A stretch of 64,000 bases of DNA, taken from assembly GCA_040752195.1 (NCBI GenBank), contig JBFMFC010000006.1, forward strand, positions 1 through 64,000, in the 5' to 3' direction. Source of the DNA: DSNY01 sp040752195 (GTDB lineage Bacteria > Pseudomonadota > Gammaproteobacteria > Burkholderiales > Burkholderiaceae_F). Both the position numbers and the translations under genes were made by a program. The notes under the pieces were generated by a model. That model made no database searches. It was not told the origin of the DNA and worked only from the letters and a program-made list of their open reading frames with translations. Below are positions 1-9,670 of the stretch, one piece after another (position 1 is the stretch's first letter; each line of letters opens with the position of its first letter).

Positions 1-108
1 CCGGCGGCGCTGCGCGGCGAACTCGTCGCGCGCCGAAGCGCACGCGGCGAGCACGCCCCCCGCCAGCGCCAGGCCGCCGCGGATCAGGAACTTGCGCCGG
101 GGTGTCAT
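1..108 (-). CDS. N-terminus of exported lipoprotein-like protein (partial)
   Basis: The gene starts at the ATG complementary to 106-108 and runs off the left edge, so only 36 residues are visible. They begin MTPRRKFLIRGGLALAGG and continue to a lipobox-like LAAC, which looks like a twin-arginine signal peptide followed by a lipoprotein cleavage site. The mature protein would be anchored to a membrane on the periplasmic side. It is divergent from the Rieske oxygenase gene. The function cannot be told from this fragment. Confidence 0.6.
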   Translation of the reverse strand, partial: MTPRRKFLIRGGLALAGGVLAACASARDEFAAQRRR

Positions 109-209
109 CGCATGCGCCTCGCTGCCGGGGTCCGCTTCGCAGTTTAGGGCGGCGGCGTCGGCTACCTAGAATGCGAGCGGCACCGCAGAACCATCGTCCC
201 CCCGATCCG

Positions 210-1289
<1,080 letters not shown>

Positions 1290-1358
1290 ATCCCCGGTTA
1301 CGGACGGGCGTCGCTTGCTTCCTCGGCCGCGACCCGCCCGCGGAACGGCGCAGAAGCT

Positions 1359-1820
1359 CTAGCGCAGCAGGCGGCCGATCCACTCGGCGACCAGCGCCGG
1401 CTTTGTCTCGCCTTCGCGTTCGACCGTGACATTCCAGGTGAGCTGCACGCCGCCCTCGACTTCGTCGAGCGCAGCCAGCACGAAGCGGCCGCGGATGCGG
1501 CTGCCGGCGCGCACCGGCGCGGTGAAGCGCACCCGGTTGAAGCCGACGTTGATCCCTACGCGCGCGCCACTGACGACGAGCGCGCTCTCCAGCAGCCGCG
1601 TCAGCAGCGACAGCGTCATGAAGCCGTGCGCGATCGTGGCGCCGTACGGCGACTCGCGCGCGGCGCGCTCCGGGTCGACGTGGATCCACTGGCGGTCGTC
1701 GGTCGCGTCGGCGAACTTGTCGATGTGCGCCTGTGTCACCTCGAGCCAGTCGCTGACGACGACCTCGCGGCCGACGTGCTCGCGCAGGCGCGACAGCTCG
1801 ATGGTCTTGGGCGCGGACAC
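1359..1820 (-). CDS. MaoC-family (R)-hydratase-like protein
   Basis: A 153-residue single hot-dog-fold protein of the MaoC/NodN-like dehydratase family. The signature FADATDDRQWIHVDP followed by GATIAHGFMTLSLL holds the Asp-His pair used to hydrate or dehydrate acyl-CoA thioesters. The start is the GTG complementary to 1818-1820 (VSAPKTIELS), because residues further upstream do not resemble the family. It converges with the Rieske gene and is divergent from the rhodanese gene. The natural acyl-CoA substrate is unknown. Confidence 0.88.
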   Translation of the reverse strand: MSAPKTIELSRLREHVGREVVVSDWLEVTQAHIDKFADATDDRQWIHVDPERAARESPYGATIAHGFMTLSLLTRLLESALVVSGARVGINVGFNRVRFTAPVRAGSRIRGRFVLAALDEVEGGVQLTWNVTVEREGETKPALVAEWIGRLLR

Positions 1821-1985
1821 GGCGTGCTCCCGGTCGTTCGGAAAAGGGGCCGATTGTAGGCAGCGCGCCTCCGCCGCGCCCGGCGAGGGCATAAGCACAT
1901 GACGACTCATTGTTTCCGCGGCGCGCACGGCGGCGCAACAATCCCCTCCTTCGCCCGCCGGGCGCACCGTGATGGCCTGCCGACC

Positions 1986-2927
1986 ATGAAGCGACTCCTG
2001 CCGTTTGCGTTCGCCCTGCTGCCTGCGCTGGCGTGGGCGAATCCGCTGCTGACACCCGCCGCTCTGCTGGCGCGGCTGGGCGATCCGAATCTGCGGGTCG
2101 TCGACGTCCGCGACGGCAAGGACGACGCCGGCCGCACGCCCTACGACAAGGGGCACATCGCCGGCTCGGTCCACGCGCCGTACGGGCAGTGGCGCGGTCC
2201 CGCCGACAACCCGGGCAAGCTGCCCGGCGAAGCCGCGCTGACGGACCTTGTGCAGCGCCTCGGCATCGATCGCGACACGCGCACGGTGATCGTCTATGCA
2301 GGGCACGACTCGACCGACTTCGGCGCGGCGGCGCGCGTTTACTGGACGCTGAAAGCGGTCGGCGTGCGCGCGCCCGCGATCCTCAACGGCGGCTTGAAGG
2401 CCTGGCAGGCGGCCGGGCTGCCGCTCACGACCGAAGCGGCGCGAGTCGCGCGGTCGAGCTTCGTCGCCAGGCTCGATCCGAAGCTCGTCGCCACGCGCGG
2501 CGAGGTCGAGCGCATCGTCGCCGAGCGCTCGGCCACGCTGCTGGATGCGCGTCCGGCCGCGTTCTTCGCGGGTGACAAGCGGCATGCCGCCGCCAAGGTG
2601 CCGGGCACCATCGTCGGCGCGAAGAACGTCGACAACGCCGTGTGGTTCAAGCCGGGCTCGGCGGCAATCGTCGCGCCCGACGAGGCCGCGCAGATCGCGC
2701 AGCGCCACGGGATCGACACCTCGCGGCCGACGGTGTCGTTCTGCAACACCGGCCACTGGGCCGCGACCAACTGGTTCGTGCTGTCCGAGTTGCTCGGCGG
2801 CAAGGACGTGAAGCTGTATCCGGAGTCGATGGTCGAGTGGTCGCGCAGCGGGTTGGCGATGGACAACGTGCCGTCGCGGCTCAAGTGGCTGTGGCTGGAA
2901 CTGAAGCTGGCGCTGGGGGCGCAGTAG
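1986..2927 (+). CDS. Periplasmic two-domain rhodanese-type sulfurtransferase
   Basis: A 313-residue protein with an N-terminal signal peptide (MKRLLPFAFALLPALAWA) and two rhodanese domains. The second domain has the active loop CNTGHWA, so its cysteine can carry the persulfide. The equivalent loop of the first domain reads YAGHDS and lacks a cysteine, so that domain is structural, as in most two-domain members. It probably moves sulfur from thiosulfate or mercaptopyruvate in the periplasm. The stop overlaps the GTG start of the YeeE/YedE gene by one base (TAGTG), so the two are probably translated together. Confidence 0.88.
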   Translation: MKRLLPFAFALLPALAWANPLLTPAALLARLGDPNLRVVDVRDGKDDAGRTPYDKGHIAGSVHAPYGQWRGPADNPGKLPGEAALTDLVQRLGIDRDTRTVIVYAGHDSTDFGAAARVYWTLKAVGVRAPAILNGGLKAWQAAGLPLTTEAARVARSSFVARLDPKLVATRGEVERIVAERSATLLDARPAAFFAGDKRHAAAKVPGTIVGAKNVDNAVWFKPGSAAIVAPDEAAQIAQRHGIDTSRPTVSFCNTGHWAATNWFVLSELLGGKDVKLYPESMVEWSRSGLAMDNVPSRLKWLWLELKLALGAQ

Positions 2928-4063
2928 TGGCGGCGTACCCCGCGCCCGCTGCGGCGGCGGCGCCGGTGCGCCGTTCGGTGCGGCTGGTCGCGCTGTACCT
3001 GCTGGCCGCCGTCGCGGCGCTTGCGGTGACGCTCGCCGCGGGGTTGCGGGCGGGTCTGCTGTTCGTAATCGGCGTCGGATTCGGCGCGGCGCTCGCGGCC
3101 GTTTCGTTCGGCTTCACGACGGGCTGGCGCGTCTGGATCCGCGCGCGCGATCCGACCGGCTTTCTCGCGCAACTGCTGTTGATCGGGCTGGCGACGGCGG
3201 CGACGATCCCGCTGCTGGCGACGCATCGCGAACTGGCGGGCGCGTACGCGCCGCTGTCGGTGAGTCTCGTGCTCGGCGCGTTCGTCTTTGGCGCGGCGAT
3301 GCAGGTCGCGGACGGTTGCGGCTCGGGGTCGATGTACAAGGCCGGCATGGGCAACCTGTTCAACCTCGCCGTGCTGCCCGGCTTCATCGCCGGCAGCTTC
3401 CTCGGCGCGGCGCATCTGGACAAGTGGCTTGCGCTCGGCAGCCTGCCCCCGGTGTCGCTCATCGACGTGCTCGGCCCGAGCGGGGCGCTGATCGCTCAAC
3501 TCGCCGCCCTTGCAGCGATCGCCGCGGCCCTGTGGCGCGCGCGTCGCGCGACGGGCGTGCGCTGGAAGGGCAATGGCATCTACGTCGCGGCGGCGGCGCT
3601 CGCGGTCTTCGCGGTGCTGAACCTGATCGTCGCCGGCCAGCCGTGGGGCATCGTCTACGGGCTTGGGCTGTGGGGCGCAAAGATCGCGACGTGGGCCGGC
3701 TGGGATCTCGCCGCGAACGCCTTCTGGGGCCGGCCCGAACAGCAGGCGCAGATCGCCGCGCCGCTGCTCGATGACGCCACTTCGGTGACCAACCTCGGGC
3801 TGCTCGCCGGCGCGCTGATCGCCTCGGTTCAGCGCGGCACGTTCGCGCCGCACGTGCAGGCCAACGCCAGGCAGTGGCTCGCGGCGGTCGTCACGGGGCT
3901 GGTACTCGGCTACAGCGCGCGGCTCGCGTTCGGCTGCAACATCGGCGCGTACTTCGCCGGCATCTCGACCGGCAGCGTGCACGGCTGGGTCTGGTTCGCC
4001 GCCGCCTTCGCCGGGTCGATCGCCGGGGTGCGGCTGCGCGACAAGCTCGGGCTGAAGGGATGA
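2927..4063 (+). CDS. YeeE/YedE-family sulfur-compound transporter
   Basis: A 378-residue polytopic inner-membrane protein. Two related cysteine motifs, ADGCGSGSMYKAGMGN and AFGCNIGAYFAGISTG, are the hallmark of the YeeE/YedE (TsuA-like) family. Family members import thiosulfate or a similar sulfur compound through a path of conserved cysteines. The GTG start at 2927 overlaps the rhodanese stop. The gene ends in a 4-base ATGA overlap with the next small gene. The rhodanese neighbour supports a sulfur role; the exact substrate is inferred. Confidence 0.9.
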   Translation: MAAYPAPAAAAAPVRRSVRLVALYLLAAVAALAVTLAAGLRAGLLFVIGVGFGAALAAVSFGFTTGWRVWIRARDPTGFLAQLLLIGLATAATIPLLATHRELAGAYAPLSVSLVLGAFVFGAAMQVADGCGSGSMYKAGMGNLFNLAVLPGFIAGSFLGAAHLDKWLALGSLPPVSLIDVLGPSGALIAQLAALAAIAAALWRARRATGVRWKGNGIYVAAAALAVFAVLNLIVAGQPWGIVYGLGLWGAKIATWAGWDLAANAFWGRPEQQAQIAAPLLDDATSVTNLGLLAGALIASVQRGTFAPHVQANARQWLAAVVTGLVLGYSARLAFGCNIGAYFAGISTGSVHGWVWFAAAFAGSIAGVRLRDKLGLKG

Positions 4064-4236
4064 CGATGCGTCGCGCCGCGTGGATCGCGCTGTTCTGGGC
4101 CGCCTTGCTCGGCCTCGTCGCCGTCGACTACGTCAAGACGCGCGCGCAACACGACGGCTACGCCGAGCCGCCCGCCTGGGCGCTCGGGCACGAGCCGAGC
4201 GGCCGGACCGGCCACTGCTCATCCGCGCCGCGCTGA
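4060..4236 (+). CDS. Small single-pass membrane protein
   Basis: A 58-residue protein starting MTMRRAAWIALFWAALLG, with one predicted membrane helix (about residues 6-22) and a short hydrophilic tail. Its ATG overlaps the stop of the YeeE/YedE gene (ATGA), which argues for a real, translationally coupled gene. I do not recognise a family. An accessory role in the sulfur module is inferred from position only. Confidence 0.6.
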   Translation: MTMRRAAWIALFWAALLGLVAVDYVKTRAQHDGYAEPPAWALGHEPSGRTGHCSSAPR

Positions 4237-4246
4237 CCGCGCCTGC

Positions 4247-4639
4247 TCAGATCGCGTTCATCACGCGCATCAACCGCTCGCGCACCTCGGCGGCGACTTT
4301 CGCCAGCTCGGGGTTCGACGACAGTTTCTGCATCGCATCGGGGTCCATGAACTCGACGTGCACCGCGCCGGCAGCGTCCTGCCGGACGACGACGTTGCAC
4401 GGAAGCAGCAGCCCGATCGTCGGCTCAGCCTCGAGCGCGCGCCGCGCGAACGGGGGATTGCACGCGCCGAGGATCTTGTACGGCGGGATGTCGTGGTCGA
4501 GCTTCTTCTTCATCGTCGCCTTGACGTCGATCTCGGTCAGCACGCCGAAGCCTTCCTTCTGCAGTTCGGCGGTCACCTTCTCGAGCGCCTGCTCGTAGCT
4601 CATTGCGACCGTCTTTCCGAATCCATAAGCGTTTTTCAT
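4247..4639 (-). CDS. DUF302 family protein
   Basis: A 130-residue cytoplasmic protein. The start MKNAYGFGKTVAMSYEQALEKV and the central KILGACNPPFARRAL and GLLLPCNVVV segments match the DUF302 family. The molecular function of the family is not established; members often sit beside sulfur, metal or redox genes, as here. It is encoded opposite the rhodanese-YeeE unit, converging with it at about 4240, and is divergent from the permease gene. Confidence 0.85.
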   Translation of the reverse strand: MKNAYGFGKTVAMSYEQALEKVTAELQKEGFGVLTEIDVKATMKKKLDHDIPPYKILGACNPPFARRALEAEPTIGLLLPCNVVVRQDAAGAVHVEFMDPDAMQKLSSNPELAKVAAEVRERLMRVMNAI

Positions 4640-4755
4640 GGCCAGCTCCCTGTGTACAGCGGATGGCCGACTTTACTCCTGCGGCCGCGGCGGCGACGGT
4701 GATCGGCACCACAGGTAAGCTCGCCCCGCCCAAAACAAACAACAAGGAGAAGCCG

Positions 4756-6036
4756 ATGGCAGGTACGTATTTTCCCCGCTGGACCGTGAAGACCGACGGC
4801 GTGGTCGCGCCGGACGAGCGCCTGCCCGCACCGCAGACCTTCGCGCTCGGCGTGCAGCACGTGGTCGCGATGTTCGGCGCGACGGTGCTCGCGCCGCTGC
4901 TGATGGGCTTCGACCCGAACGTCGCGATCCTGATGAGCGGCGTCGGAACGCTGCTGTTCTTCGTCGTCGTCGGCGGGCGCGTGCCGAGCTATCTGGGCTC
5001 GAGCTTCGCGTTCATCGGCGTGGTGATCGCCGCCACCGGCTACGCCGGGCAGGGGCCGAACCCGAACATCGGTGTGGCGCTCGGCGGCATCGTCGCCTGC
5101 GGCCTGTTGTACACCGCGATCGGACTGCTGGTGATGGCCACCGGTACGCAGTGGATCGAACGGCTGATGCCGCCGGTGGTCACCGGCGCGGTCGTCGCGG
5201 TGATCGGGCTGAACCTGGCGCCGATCGCGGTCAGGAGCGTGGGCAGTGCCGCCTTCGACGGCTGGATGGCGGTGATCACGATCCTCGCCGTCGGCGGCGT
5301 GGCGGTGTTCACGCGCGGGCTGCTGCAGAAGCTGCTGATCCTCGCCGGGCTCGTCGTCGCCTACCTGATCTACCTCGTGCTGGCCAACGGCATGGGACTC
5401 GGCAAGCCGATCGACTTCTCCGGCGTCGCCAAGGCCGCGTGGTTCGGTCTGCCGGGGTTCGCCACACCGGTGTTCAAGCTCGACGCGATGCTGCTGATCG
5501 CGCCGGTGGCGGTGATCCTCGTGGCCGAAAACCTCGGCCACATCAAGGCGGTGGCCGCGATGACCGGCCGCAACCTCGATCCGGTGATGGGCCGGGCCTT
5601 CGTCGGCGATGGCCTGGCGACGATGCTCGCCGGCAGCGTCGGCGGCACGGGGGTGACGACGTACGCGGAGAACATCGGCGTGATGGCCGCCACGCGGATC
5701 TATTCGTCGCTCGTGTTCGTCGTCGCGGCGGCGGTGGCGATCGTGCTCGGCTTCTCGCCGAAGTTCGGCGCGCTGATCCAGACGATTCCGCCGGCCGTGC
5801 TGGGCGGCGTGTCGATCGTCGTGTTCGGACTGATCGCGATCGCCGGCGCCAAGATCTGGGTCGACAACAAGGTCGACTTCAGCGAGAACCGCAACCTGAT
5901 CGTCGCCGCGGTGACGCTCGTGCTCGGCGCCGGCGACTTCGCGTTGAAGATCGGCGCATTCACGCTCGGCGGCATCGGCACCGCGACCTTCGGCGCGATC
6001 GCCCTGCACGCGCTGCTGGCGCGGCGGGCGGGATAG
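4756..6036 (+). CDS. rutG: RutG-type pyrimidine (uracil/thymine) permease, NCS2 family
   Basis: A 426-residue nucleobase-cation symporter of the NCS2 family. Its N-terminus (VVAPDERLPAPQTFALGVQH) and long stretches such as GGRVPSYLGSSFAFIGVVIA and VAENLGHIKAVAAMTGRN closely follow E. coli RutG. RutG imports uracil and to some extent thymine and xanthine. The start at 4756 follows a strong AAGGAG ribosome-binding site at 4743-4748. No other rut genes are nearby, so it may serve general pyrimidine uptake. It converges with the nitronate monooxygenase gene. Confidence 0.9.
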   Translation: MAGTYFPRWTVKTDGVVAPDERLPAPQTFALGVQHVVAMFGATVLAPLLMGFDPNVAILMSGVGTLLFFVVVGGRVPSYLGSSFAFIGVVIAATGYAGQGPNPNIGVALGGIVACGLLYTAIGLLVMATGTQWIERLMPPVVTGAVVAVIGLNLAPIAVRSVGSAAFDGWMAVITILAVGGVAVFTRGLLQKLLILAGLVVAYLIYLVLANGMGLGKPIDFSGVAKAAWFGLPGFATPVFKLDAMLLIAPVAVILVAENLGHIKAVAAMTGRNLDPVMGRAFVGDGLATMLAGSVGGTGVTTYAENIGVMAATRIYSSLVFVVAAAVAIVLGFSPKFGALIQTIPPAVLGGVSIVVFGLIAIAGAKIWVDNKVDFSENRNLIVAAVTLVLGAGDFALKIGAFTLGGIGTATFGAIALHALLARRAG

Positions 6037-6083
6037 CCCTTTGCCCGGAAGCGCGGGCAGCAGCGCGCTTCGCACGCGCGGGC

Positions 6084-7055
6084 TCAGTCGCCGTCGGCAG
6101 CCAGCCGGCGTTTCGCCGCCCGGTACTCGGCGGCCAGCCGTGCGACGAGCTCGGCGGTCGTCGGCACGTCGTGGATCTGGCCCGTGCCCTGGCCGGCGCC
6201 CCAGATGTCCTTCCATGCCTTGCTGCGATGGCTGCCGCCGCTGCCGAAGCTCATCAGGCTTTTGTCGGCCTGCGGCAGGTTGTCCGGATCGAGCCCCGCG
6301 CGCTCGATGCTCGAACGCAGGTAGTTGCCGTGCACGCCGGTGAAGAGGTTCGTGTAGACGATGTCCTCGGCGCGCGCGTCGATCAGCGCCTGCTTGTATT
6401 CGGGTGAGGCGTTCGCTTCGCGCGTGGCAATGAAGCGCGTGCCGATGTAGGCGAGATCGGCGCCGAGCGCCTGCGCGGCGAGGACGGACGCACCGCCCGC
6501 GATCGCGCCCGACAGGATGATCGTCCCGTCGTAGAAGGCGCGCACTTCGGGCACCAGCGCAAACGGCGACAACCGCCCCGCGTGTCCGCCGGCACCGGCG
6601 CAGACGAGGATCAGCCCGTCCACGCCCGCGGCGAGCGCACGCTTGGCGTGCGCGATGTTGGTCACGTCGTGGAACACCAGCCCGCCGTAGCCGTGCGCGG
6701 CCTCGACGACCGCGTCGGGCGCGCGCAGCGACGTGATCTGGATCGGCACCCGGTATTTCACCGCGAGGTCCAGATCGCGCTGCAGGCGGTCGTTCGACGA
6801 GTGAACGATCTGGTTGACCGCGAACGGCGCGACCTTGCGTTCGGGGTGCGCGCGCCGGTACGCGTCGAGTTCGTTCGTGATGCGCGCGAGCCACTCCTCG
6901 AGCACGTGCGCCGGCCGCGCATTGAGCGCCGGAAAGCTGCCGACGATGCCGGCCTTGCACTGCTCGATCACGAGTTCCGGGTTGGAGACGATGAACATCG
7001 GCGCGCCGATGACGGGCAGCGCGAGGCGGTCGCGCAGCAGGGCGGGCAGGGTCAA
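6084..7055 (-). CDS. Nitronate monooxygenase / 2-nitropropane dioxygenase family protein
   Basis: A 323-residue FMN-dependent TIM-barrel enzyme. It opens with LPVIGAPMFIVSNPELV, the typical first strand of the family, and has the flavin-phosphate segment CAGAGGHAGRLSPFALVPEV. Family members oxidise nitronates such as propionate-3-nitronate. I chose the TTG complementary to 7053-7055 because a GAGGA ribosome-binding site lies 5 bases upstream and the homologous region starts there. An ATG at 7157 would add 34 residues of unlikely sequence. Some members are enoyl reductases, so the reaction is not certain. Confidence 0.87.
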   Translation of the reverse strand: MTLPALLRDRLALPVIGAPMFIVSNPELVIEQCKAGIVGSFPALNARPAHVLEEWLARITNELDAYRRAHPERKVAPFAVNQIVHSSNDRLQRDLDLAVKYRVPIQITSLRAPDAVVEAAHGYGGLVFHDVTNIAHAKRALAAGVDGLILVCAGAGGHAGRLSPFALVPEVRAFYDGTIILSGAIAGGASVLAAQALGADLAYIGTRFIATREANASPEYKQALIDARAEDIVYTNLFTGVHGNYLRSSIERAGLDPDNLPQADKSLMSFGSGGSHRSKAWKDIWGAGQGTGQIHDVPTTAELVARLAAEYRAAKRRLAADGD

Positions 7056-7186
7056 GGCAGTCCTCGACGGTGGCGTGGACGGGCCGTCCGATCGGTGGAA
7101 ATCGGCGGCCGATTCAGGGCAAAACCGGGGAACGGGCGCACCGAAAGCATCGGACACTGGGCTGCGGAAACGAACTCGAGAAGATC

Positions 7187-7393
7187 ATGGCGTGGCTGAT
7201 CGTCGCCGTGCTGCTGTTTGCGGGCAGCATCGTAGCGGCCCTGCTGCAGTCGGGCGGCGTGTCGGCCGCGCTCGCGCTCGCCGCGATCGCGGTCGCGGTG
7301 GCGAGCCAGCTGGGGTCGGCGCGCGCGCCGGGAAAGCGCGACGGGCCCCGCGCCGACGCGCCTCAGACTGAGTCGCGGCCGGCGAACAACTGA
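7187..7393 (+). CDS. Small hydrophobic hypothetical protein
   Basis: A possible 68-residue protein, MAWLIVAVLLFAGSIVAALL and onward, with about two short hydrophobic helices and a polar tail. A GAGAAG stretch precedes the ATG. It lies between genes on the other strand. No family is recognised, and it may not be real. Confidence 0.35.
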   Translation: MAWLIVAVLLFAGSIVAALLQSGGVSAALALAAIAVAVASQLGSARAPGKRDGPRADAPQTESRPANN

Positions 7394-7642
7394 CGCTGGC
7401 GTCGCCGCCATCGGCCGCGCGGCTCGGCGTGCCGACAGGAGGCGGTGGCCGGACGTGCGCCGCCCTGCGTTGCCACGGGCGCGTCGCACCCCGGCGCACC
7501 GGGTCGTCGGGCGACGAAGCCGAGCTCCGCATCGCCGCAGCTCGGTGGAGATGCAGATGCGCGCGAGCGAGCCGGCGAGCATGCAAGCGAGCGCCGCGGC
7601 CCGCTCCGGCACGCGACGGCGGCACGCGCGGCGTCGCGCACC

Positions 7643-8878
7643 CTATGCGTCACCGGCGCGGCAGATGCGGTTCTTGCCCTCGCGCTTGGCCCGATAGCAG
7701 GCGGCATCGGCCGCATCGAGCGCCGCCCTCGCACTCCGAGCTCCGCTGGCCGGATCGAGCGCCGCCACGCCGATGCTCGCGGTCACGCGCAACGAGCGAC
7801 CCATCCACGGCAGCTCGAAGGCGCGGATCGCCGCAAGCAGGCGCTCGGCGACCGCGACTGCGACCGCACCCTCCATCTCGCTCAGCAGCACGACGAATTC
7901 GTCGCCGCCGACTCGCGCCACGCGGTCCGCCGGCCGCGTGCAGTCGATCATCGCAGCGGCCAGGCCCCGCAGCAGCGCGTCACCCGCCTCATGCCCGGCG
8001 TTGTCGTTGACGGCCTTGAATCCGTCCAAGTCGATCGCGAGAACGCTGTGACGCAGCAGCGCCGCCCGCCCAGGCCGACACCACCGCGCCAGTTCGCGCT
8101 GCAAACCCCGTCGGTTCAACAATCCGGTCAGCGGGTCGGTCAAGGCGAGCGTCTCGGCGGCGCGTCGCTCGCGATCCAGCACCGCGGCGGCGCGACGCAC
8201 CGCCATGGTCACGGTGACGCCGATCGCCACTCCGAGCGCAAGCAGCCCGGAGCCCAGGAGGAAGATGGTGCGCCGCGTTCGCTCTTGCTCGCGCTGCATG
8301 TCGGCCAGCGCCTGGCTCAGCCGCTGCTCCTGCAAGCTCACCAGCCGGCGCAGCGCGCGGTCCAGGCTGCGCTGGCCCTGGAAGACCGCTCCGTCACTCA
8401 GCAGGCGCCGCGCCTGCTCATCGGCGCCGCCCAGCAGCGCCTCGACGATCGGCCGCTGCTTCTCGCTCAGGCGCCCGGCTTCGCGCAGCACCTGCGCGAG
8501 CACCTCGCGCGAGGCCGCGTCCAGCGACAGACCAAGGAGTTCCTCGCGCTCCTCCTCGAAAATCAGGCGCTGCGCCTCGAACTCCCGCGCATCGTCTTCG
8601 CGCTCGAACGGATCGGGCTCGAGCGCCATGCGCAGCATCAGCAGCACGCGGCTTTGAGCCGCAACCTGCATTTCGTAGCCGTCGAGCGCGGCGGGCACGG
8701 TCGTAAGCACCGTGTCGGACATCGCCTCGCCGACTTGCTGCACGGCCACGAGCGCGATCCACGCCAGCAAGGCTTGCAGGGCGAGCAGCAGCGCGATGCC
8801 GCCGGCGACCAGCGGCCCCAGCCGGCGCGACAGGGCTGCGCGCAGCGCACGCAATGGTTCGGCGACCGAAAAGCGCAT
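7643..8878 (-). CDS. Membrane-bound diguanylate cyclase (GGDEF)
   Basis: A 411-residue protein that should make cyclic di-GMP from GTP. An N-terminal membrane helix (about 23-45) is followed by a roughly 160-residue, mostly helical periplasmic region rich in charged heptads. A second membrane helix follows (IFLLGSGLLALGVAIGVTVT), then a C-terminal GGDEF domain starting LTDPLTGLLNRRGL. The active loop RVGGDEF is intact, and RPAD five residues before it is the product-inhibition I-site. The periplasmic part resembles a four-helix-bundle sensor; its signal is unknown. Two overlapping inverted repeats lie 35-71 bases upstream of the start. Confidence 0.9.
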   Translation of the reverse strand: MRFSVAEPLRALRAALSRRLGPLVAGGIALLLALQALLAWIALVAVQQVGEAMSDTVLTTVPAALDGYEMQVAAQSRVLLMLRMALEPDPFEREDDAREFEAQRLIFEEEREELLGLSLDAASREVLAQVLREAGRLSEKQRPIVEALLGGADEQARRLLSDGAVFQGQRSLDRALRRLVSLQEQRLSQALADMQREQERTRRTIFLLGSGLLALGVAIGVTVTMAVRRAAAVLDRERRAAETLALTDPLTGLLNRRGLQRELARWCRPGRAALLRHSVLAIDLDGFKAVNDNAGHEAGDALLRGLAAAMIDCTRPADRVARVGGDEFVVLLSEMEGAVAVAVAERLLAAIRAFELPWMGRSLRVTASIGVAALDPASGARSARAALDAADAACYRAKREGKNRICRAGDA

Positions 8879-8912
8879 GTCCGAAGCGAGATTGGCGGGT
8901 CCGGGGCGGCAG

Positions 8913-8949
8913 ATCGTGCCGATCCACGAAAGCGGTCTTTCGGCACGAT
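8913..8949. promoter_or_regulatory. Overlapping inverted repeats upstream of the diguanylate cyclase
   Basis: ATCGTGCCGA (8913-8922) pairs perfectly with TCGGCACGAT (8940-8949). Inside it, CGAAAG (8927-8932) pairs with CTTTCG (8937-8942). The two stems share three bases, so an RNA could fold either way but not both fully. This could be an operator, a terminator or a switch in the leader of the GGDEF gene. Confidence 0.4.
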
Positions 8950-9670
8950 GTCCGCGAAGGTTAAGTAGAGGTAGGCAAAGCAATCCTTCGGTTAGAGCCG
9001 CAGTTGCGCCCCAACGATGCCCGACGCCGCCAGTGCGCGATCGGCGCCGAGCGTCTTGCCGATGCGCCAGCCCGCCGCGCCGGCTCCGGGCGTCCGACGG
9101 GACGGCGAGGTCGCAGCCGGCTTGCCGAAACTCGAGCACTTGCCGACGACCGATTGCCGAAGCCATGCGGTCGCCGTACTGTTCGGGCAGCGGAGAGGCG
9201 AGGTGGCGGCACATTCGGGAACGAGCAGGGTTTCAACGCCCTGGCGCGGCGGCGGCGCAAGGGCATCCGGATGCGGTCGCTCGGCGCGCCGCGCGGCAGC
9301 ACGATCCACGGCCTCCGCGGCGCGGGCGCGACCCGGATGTCAGGTCGAGCGCCGAGGGCAGCGCCCGGTGCCGAAGTGCCGCCTCCAACGCGAGCGGATG
9401 TCGGCCGACATGAGGTTCCGGCGTTCGCTGCTTTCGTCTGCTCCCACGGCGCAATCAAGGCGCCACCGGTCGTCGTGCCGCAGTTCGGCAGCCTCGCGCA
9501 GCGCGCACCGGCAAACCCAAGCTCGAACGCCATCGCTGCGGTGCGCCCGGATGCGAGGCGCCGGCTCACGCCCACGCAGGGCAGCCCACGTACGGTCACC
9601 GCGTTCTGGCGGCGCGCCGAACCGCCCGGCCGATGGCATCGATTCACCGAAAGCCCGCTAATCTGCCCCC
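8950..9670. other. About 0.7 kb with no recognisable gene
   Basis: Several frames stay open by chance because of the high GC content. The longest (8961-9647, minus strand) is rich in Arg, Pro, Ala and Ser with no domain pattern. The region holds a 14-base perfect palindrome, ATGTCGGCCGACAT, at 9398-9411. It may be a decayed gene or an intergenic repeat region. I see no RNA gene. Confidence 0.5.

Noticed and set aside
4640..4755. Possible purine or other riboswitch before the nucleobase permease
   Set aside because: The 116-base leader shows no conserved purine-riboswitch core or strong multi-stem fold that I can see.
4636..6960. A minus-strand open frame of about 770 codons
   Set aside because: It lies opposite the RutG-type permease and in a different frame from the nitronate monooxygenase; its composition is that of shadow translation.
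8961..9647. Possible 228-residue protein on the minus strand
   Set aside because: Composition is dominated by Arg, Pro, Ala and Ser with no family, secondary-structure pattern or ribosome-binding site; overlapping frames are equally open.
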